Assembly (NCBI GenBank): GCA_023078685.1
Contig: JALGAS010000012.1
Location: 434,001 to 498,000, forward strand
From: Neopestalotiopsis rosae
Taxonomy: Eukaryota > Ascomycota > Sordariomycetes > Amphisphaeriales > Sporocadaceae
Reading direction: 5' to 3'
Length of the DNA: 64,000 bases
The notes under the pieces were generated by a model. It searched no databases, was not told where the DNA came from, and saw only the letters and a list, made by a program, of their open reading frames with translations. The translations under genes and the position numbers were made by a program. Of the stretch, positions 60,033 through 64,000 are shown piece after piece. Numbering within the stretch: the stretch's first letter is position 1; every line of letters starts with the position of its first letter.

Positions 60033-63000
60033 CTTTGCTATACTCTCAGAGATATGCTAGGAGATTAGAGAGGAGTGGTAGTTGTGTGTTGCTTTAGAAT
60101 TACGGAATCATCTTCTACGCAAGACCCGGGAGTTATCGAATCTATATATGGCTATGGACATGTTGACCTGCCGCATCTCGCTGACTATTGCCCAGAGCCG
60201 GCACCGAAGACTATGTCTAGTCCCTGACATTGGTCTGATCAAGATGCGGAGACGAGCATGCAGACGGATATGGGCTTCAACCAATTATAGGGATCACATC
60301 GTGAAGCGCACCCATTCATATGGCGGAGAGCGGAGAAAAAGGGTGGGACTTGACTGGGGAAAACCGTTGGAAAATGGGGATTTTCACTCGATTCTCATAC
60401 GTTTACTGCGAGTCAAATTCTTGACTAACCGCTCCATAAGCGTTGTTGGACCTTGAATATTGACTCCTTAGTTTCTATCGTGCCCCTTATGATACCTTCG
60501 ATAGCCGTTCCAAAAACTCCTGCTACCGGCATATGATATGATTATGATGCACCCGGCCGGCATGAGCAAAATGATTGATGAAACCGGGGCCCTTGTAAGC
60601 CTTGAAAGCCACCAACTGTGATCCCCCGCCAAGAATGGTTCCTCCACACATGAGAGGTTACCCTGGCCTTGAATCACTGATTGACCCCTGGGCCCTGCTC
60701 CGACAGTCTGGCATCTACAGAGTACATGCACAATATTTTGCAGCATCAGACTTGCGAGCAATAGGATTTCGACAGACTTGGGCTAGATGGAGAGCATCTT
60801 GAAAGGGGGAATTGGATGCCTGCCACGTCGATGCCAGACAATTGGACTCTTTGACCGTCACTCCATTGTGTAATCTCGGGACTGAACATATTCATCCTCA
60901 TTCGATAAAGAGCGTCGATAGTTTGCCATGTTGCTTCTCGTTTCTAGAAGTTCTATCTCACGGCTCGCAATTCCGACAGCTCGGAATTAACCAGAAAGGG
61001 TGGTGAGTTGAAGAATCAGTCAAGCAAGGAAGATCGCATGCCACGTATTAGTCAGGGTGCGGCGGCAATGCGAGTATTCTCGACTCTTATCAAAAAACTT
61101 CTCAAACATGACCATGATTGGTCTGGTCTCAAGACACAGGTTGTAGCTGTACAGGCCTCAACTCGCCATTTCATTCAGAGTTGCATTGCTAGAAGAGTCT
61201 TGGTTGCTTTGTTACTTGCTCACTCGCTTGTTGGTGGTGAAACCTCTCCCGCAGCAACAGCTTGTCACGTTGTCTACTCATGATCTTGTTCTAGGGCTCA
61301 CAAAGTCGCAAACATCTCACCTAAAATACTCACCTCCACTCGGCGTGCCGATCATTGCACTGTTCGGATCCAAACCCCGTGTTGCAGGCCGCGAAGGACT
61401 ATGCTGCCGCTCGCATTCGAATCCTGCGAGCCAGACCAGGACCCTGCTCCGACTAAAGCCCTACCTTGCTTACCTTACTAGCCTGTGAGCTTGCCCAGTA
61501 TTTAGCTCTGCCGGCATCTGTCCCGTCTTCCGTAGGCGCAGCTCCCGGATGGAGTCCGTATCCACTCGGCACCCATGCATGACTGAGCATTTTTGCACCC
61601 TGGCCGAGTTTTAGGGGGTCAACGTCTTGCGGATATCTTTACAAACAATACGCGGCATATTACGACACGTGTAAAAATGAGGGAATAGGCAAACATGTGT
61701 ATTTTTTCCAATTTTCCCCTCGAAACAAACAAACTTTCTAGCTCGTGATTTAAGAAGACATTATTATGATGTCCTCAAGGTTATAATGATGCTAGCTTAG
61801 GAACGTAGTACTGCTTATTTAGCGTACTACATGGATTCTGCCCGTACAAAGTAGTGGCTCTACGCAGATCAGTCGCGACTATATTAGCTGTTGATAAGTA
61901 TAGGCTTCAAGGTACTATCAGAGACACTAGACACCAACAACAAAAATACATGAGGTGGATCATGGGATCACCTAAGCCAGCACCGACTAGAGTATGTAAT
62001 GAGCACCACCTCATTAGCTGCTTGAGGGTATTAGGTCAGCCCGACTAATCGACGAAGCTTATATCGGCGACAAGAGTGCCACTGCCTCGAAAGTCGAACC
62101 ATGCACACCTTGCCTGTCCCACCGAGACGTACACAACCCCCGGCGATTGGCTTCGCAACGACTGGGTTTACAAGGCCGGAAGAGGCAATCATTTTCTACA
62201 CGTCCAGAACAGACGAATAGGAACGCGATGATTTTCGTGCAAAGGGGCCGTCGCCCCGGGGCCTCCCGCCGCCTAGCTGAGCCTTATTAGTACCCATAAT
62301 ACTTCGATATATACTACGGGGCCCTCTGACAAGGTGAATCTCAACGGTTAAGTATTACCCGCCAATGGGTCCTTCGTTTTACAGCCCTTTGCCTAGTAGA
62401 GGAGCCCCAAGGGAAATCTTGGTTGTAACCAGATGGGATCTCGACGTGTTCGGTCCCGAACGTCTTCTCATACAACGTGAACCTGATTCGTGGGAAGCGC
62501 GACAGAGCTTCCCTCTTCGTCTCGACACAAAAGCACTTGTGCGAACCATGCCCCCGGCTTCCACGTCAATGGATAATTATGTCTCGGCAAGGGGTCCTGG
62601 CTACCAACAGCTATCCGAACCTTTTTCTCGGTCGTCTCGTGCTTGCATGTACATACATAGTAGTGAATGCTTCGCTTATGAGACGCAGGTCGGCAAATTG
62701 ACCTCCCTGAACCTGCTTGAGCAAACAGAGTTGAGATCCACGGGGCACGGCAGGATACTCCCGAAGGCCTTGTTCATGCTTTCTTCACTTGGCGAGTTGG
62801 GAATACTCAATCCTCATCTTCCAACATCTTCTTGGCCCGTAGCGCCACATGCAGCAGTGATTCACGAATAAGGCGGTGGACATTCACAGTGGCTACAGTG
62901 GAGTTGTCACGTTTCTTCCAAGCCCACTGTCGAGTCAGGAACAATTTCGGCCGAAAGATTCGAGGTAGGGCCGAGTGGGCAATACTGAAAAGTTTAAGTG

Positions 63001-63725
63001 CCACTTTCATACTTGAGAGACGACACTTGGGAATTCCGCCACTTCTGCTGCAGTACTCTTGTCTGTTTCCTTGGGTTCTGTAGGTTAGTCAGGAATCAAC
63101 CTAGTTACTAGTATCAAATCGCTAACCCTACATCTTTTGAGGCGGCTAGACAGGGGGAATATCCTTCATCCAACATTTGCCCAGTCAATGTCTCTTCCCG
63201 GCGAGAGAAGCCCCCAGCTTTGGTCGTTTGATGCTCCGGGGACTAGGAACCCTTGATACATGCTACAACCGGAAAGGATTGACTAAATTCCCTTTCTCCT
63301 GCGTACCCTAGGCGGGAAACATGCTGCGAGAAGCTCATACAACTATAATTGCCCTTTGCCTCTTGGAAACTGGGGACGGGGGACCAGGTACAAAGTACCG
63401 ATGGCGAGAAGAGAAAAATTGGGACCTTTCCTCAAGTAGACATCGAGTCTCAGCCCGCCTATGCACGAAGACTCGTCGTCAGAATATTTCGAGGGCATGC
63501 CGTTGGTATGATATGTCTGATATACAGCTACGATCTGGTCGTCGGATCTGTCTAGTCTCTGTGTATTAAATCTCTAGACTCTTTACTGGCTCAAGAGTCT
63601 TGGCTTTCGCCTGCATAGTCTCTCATTAATGCGCTTTTACTTTGGCTTGTAATTCTTGGTTTTTTCCCTTTCTTGTTCTTTCTTCTATTCTCTTTCGGCG
63701 ACAAACTGCGACCCCGATTGTCAAA
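60033..63725. other. Gene-poor 3.7-kb region
   Basis: No supported gene. The longest frame, 62365-62871 (+, 168 codons), lacks a domain or exon structure. Short palindromic or tRNA-like stretches near 61410 do not fold into a tRNA. The right end is the promoter of the rhodopsin-like gene, with a pyrimidine-rich leader at 63640-63700. Confidence 0.5.
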
Positions 63726-64000
63726 ATGGCAGACGATCTTGTTTATTTCACTGACATGACGCCCAACTGGCTCAGCAATGTCGATGGACTCGGCATGGCC
63801 TGTTTGGGCATCACCATACTCTTGACCATTGTCTCGATCCTCGCCGTGTCATTGCGAATGTTTGCGCGAATTGAGGCCGGTGCTACTGGTATCGACGATT
63901 GGCTGATGGTTATTGCGACGGTAAGTCTGAGTGTTTGAGAGGATCAAGTCGCAGCGTGGAATAAGGGAACTAATGTTGTCATGATCTTCTTTTGCAGGGT
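63726..64000 (+). CDS. Fungal rhodopsin-like integral membrane protein, 5' part only
   Basis: The start is the ATG in CAAAATGGC. Exon 1 runs 63726-63920 (65 codons), followed by a 77-nt intron (GTAAGT...GCAG) and 3 nt of the next exon before the window ends. The visible protein has a first membrane helix (LGITILLTIVSILAVSL) and a loop reading RMFARIEAGATGIDDWLMVI. The D-D-W-L-M sequence before helix 2 is the signature of the fungal rhodopsin-like (PTH11-related) family of seven-helix proteins. It is truncated by the window, so ligand and function are unknown. Confidence 0.8.

Noticed and set aside
61395..61445. tRNA-like TTCGAATCC loop
   Set aside because: The stem pairs only with a 9-nt loop, and no D-arm, anticodon arm or acceptor stem can be drawn around it.

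Overview
The window is nuclear DNA of a filamentous ascomycete, most likely a Sordariomycete and probably Hypocreales (an inference from gene content and protein style, not from any search). The evidence is short introns of about 40-110 nt with GTRNGT donors, TAG/CAG acceptors and CTAAC/CTGAC-like branch sites, together with fungal families: Ste11 MAPKKK, Bys1, a fungal rhodopsin-like receptor, a GH5 endoglucanase and a fungal NACHT-N-like protein pair. Gene models were built by hand by joining exons whose phases match. There is no CRISPR, operon or rRNA, and I could not defend any tRNA.

Layout. 1-2.2 kb: no intact gene, one degraded retroelement-like stretch. 2.2-5.9 kb (-): CTR9, Paf1 complex. 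5.9-7.3 kb: spacer with a perfect 10-bp tandem array. 7.3-8.9 kb (-): secreted, probably GPI-anchored GH5 endoglucanase. 8.9-12.5 kb: relic zone with a diverged repeat pair and a dead Pif1-like helicase. 12.6-13.7 kb (+): mitochondrial rhomboid protease. 14.1-15.8 kb (-): SET-domain protein. 17.2-19.6 kb (-): protein with an AMPK/CBM48-like domain whose first exon lies beyond a 934-nt intron. 19.7-25.1 kb: gene-poor. 25.1-26.2 kb (-): alkaline ceramidase. 27.1-27.5 kb (-): small membrane protein. 28.4-34.0 kb (-): kinase-like protein, small hypothetical ORF, large PH/LRR protein. 34.0-39.9 kb: gene-poor, with a disrupted coding-like relic. 39.9-42.7 kb (+): STE11-type MAPKKK. 43.3-44.5 kb (-): mitochondrial hydroxyacyl-thioester dehydratase, divergent from DNA ligase I (45.1-48.0 kb, +). 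48.5-54.0 kb (+): tandem paralogues with a fungal NACHT-N/Helo-like N-terminus and ankyrin-like segments. 55.2-55.8 kb (+): Bys1-type secreted protein. 58.7-60.0 kb (-): SCP2-PhyH fusion. 60.0-63.7 kb: gene-poor. 63.7 kb to the end (+): start of a rhodopsin-like receptor, cut by the window.

The genes do not form one pathway. Core nuclear functions (CTR9, SET protein, DNA ligase I), mitochondrial functions (rhomboid, dehydratase, possibly a ligase isoform) and signalling (Ste11) alternate with accessory material (GH5, Bys1, paralogue pair, kinase-like protein, receptor). The most interesting places are the duplicated NACHT-N-like pair with introns of equal length, the ligase 5' end (an intron splitting the PCNA-binding motif, two donors 30 nt apart that both rebuild it, and an ATG-less presequence-like leader), and the sterol-carrier/dioxygenase fusion.
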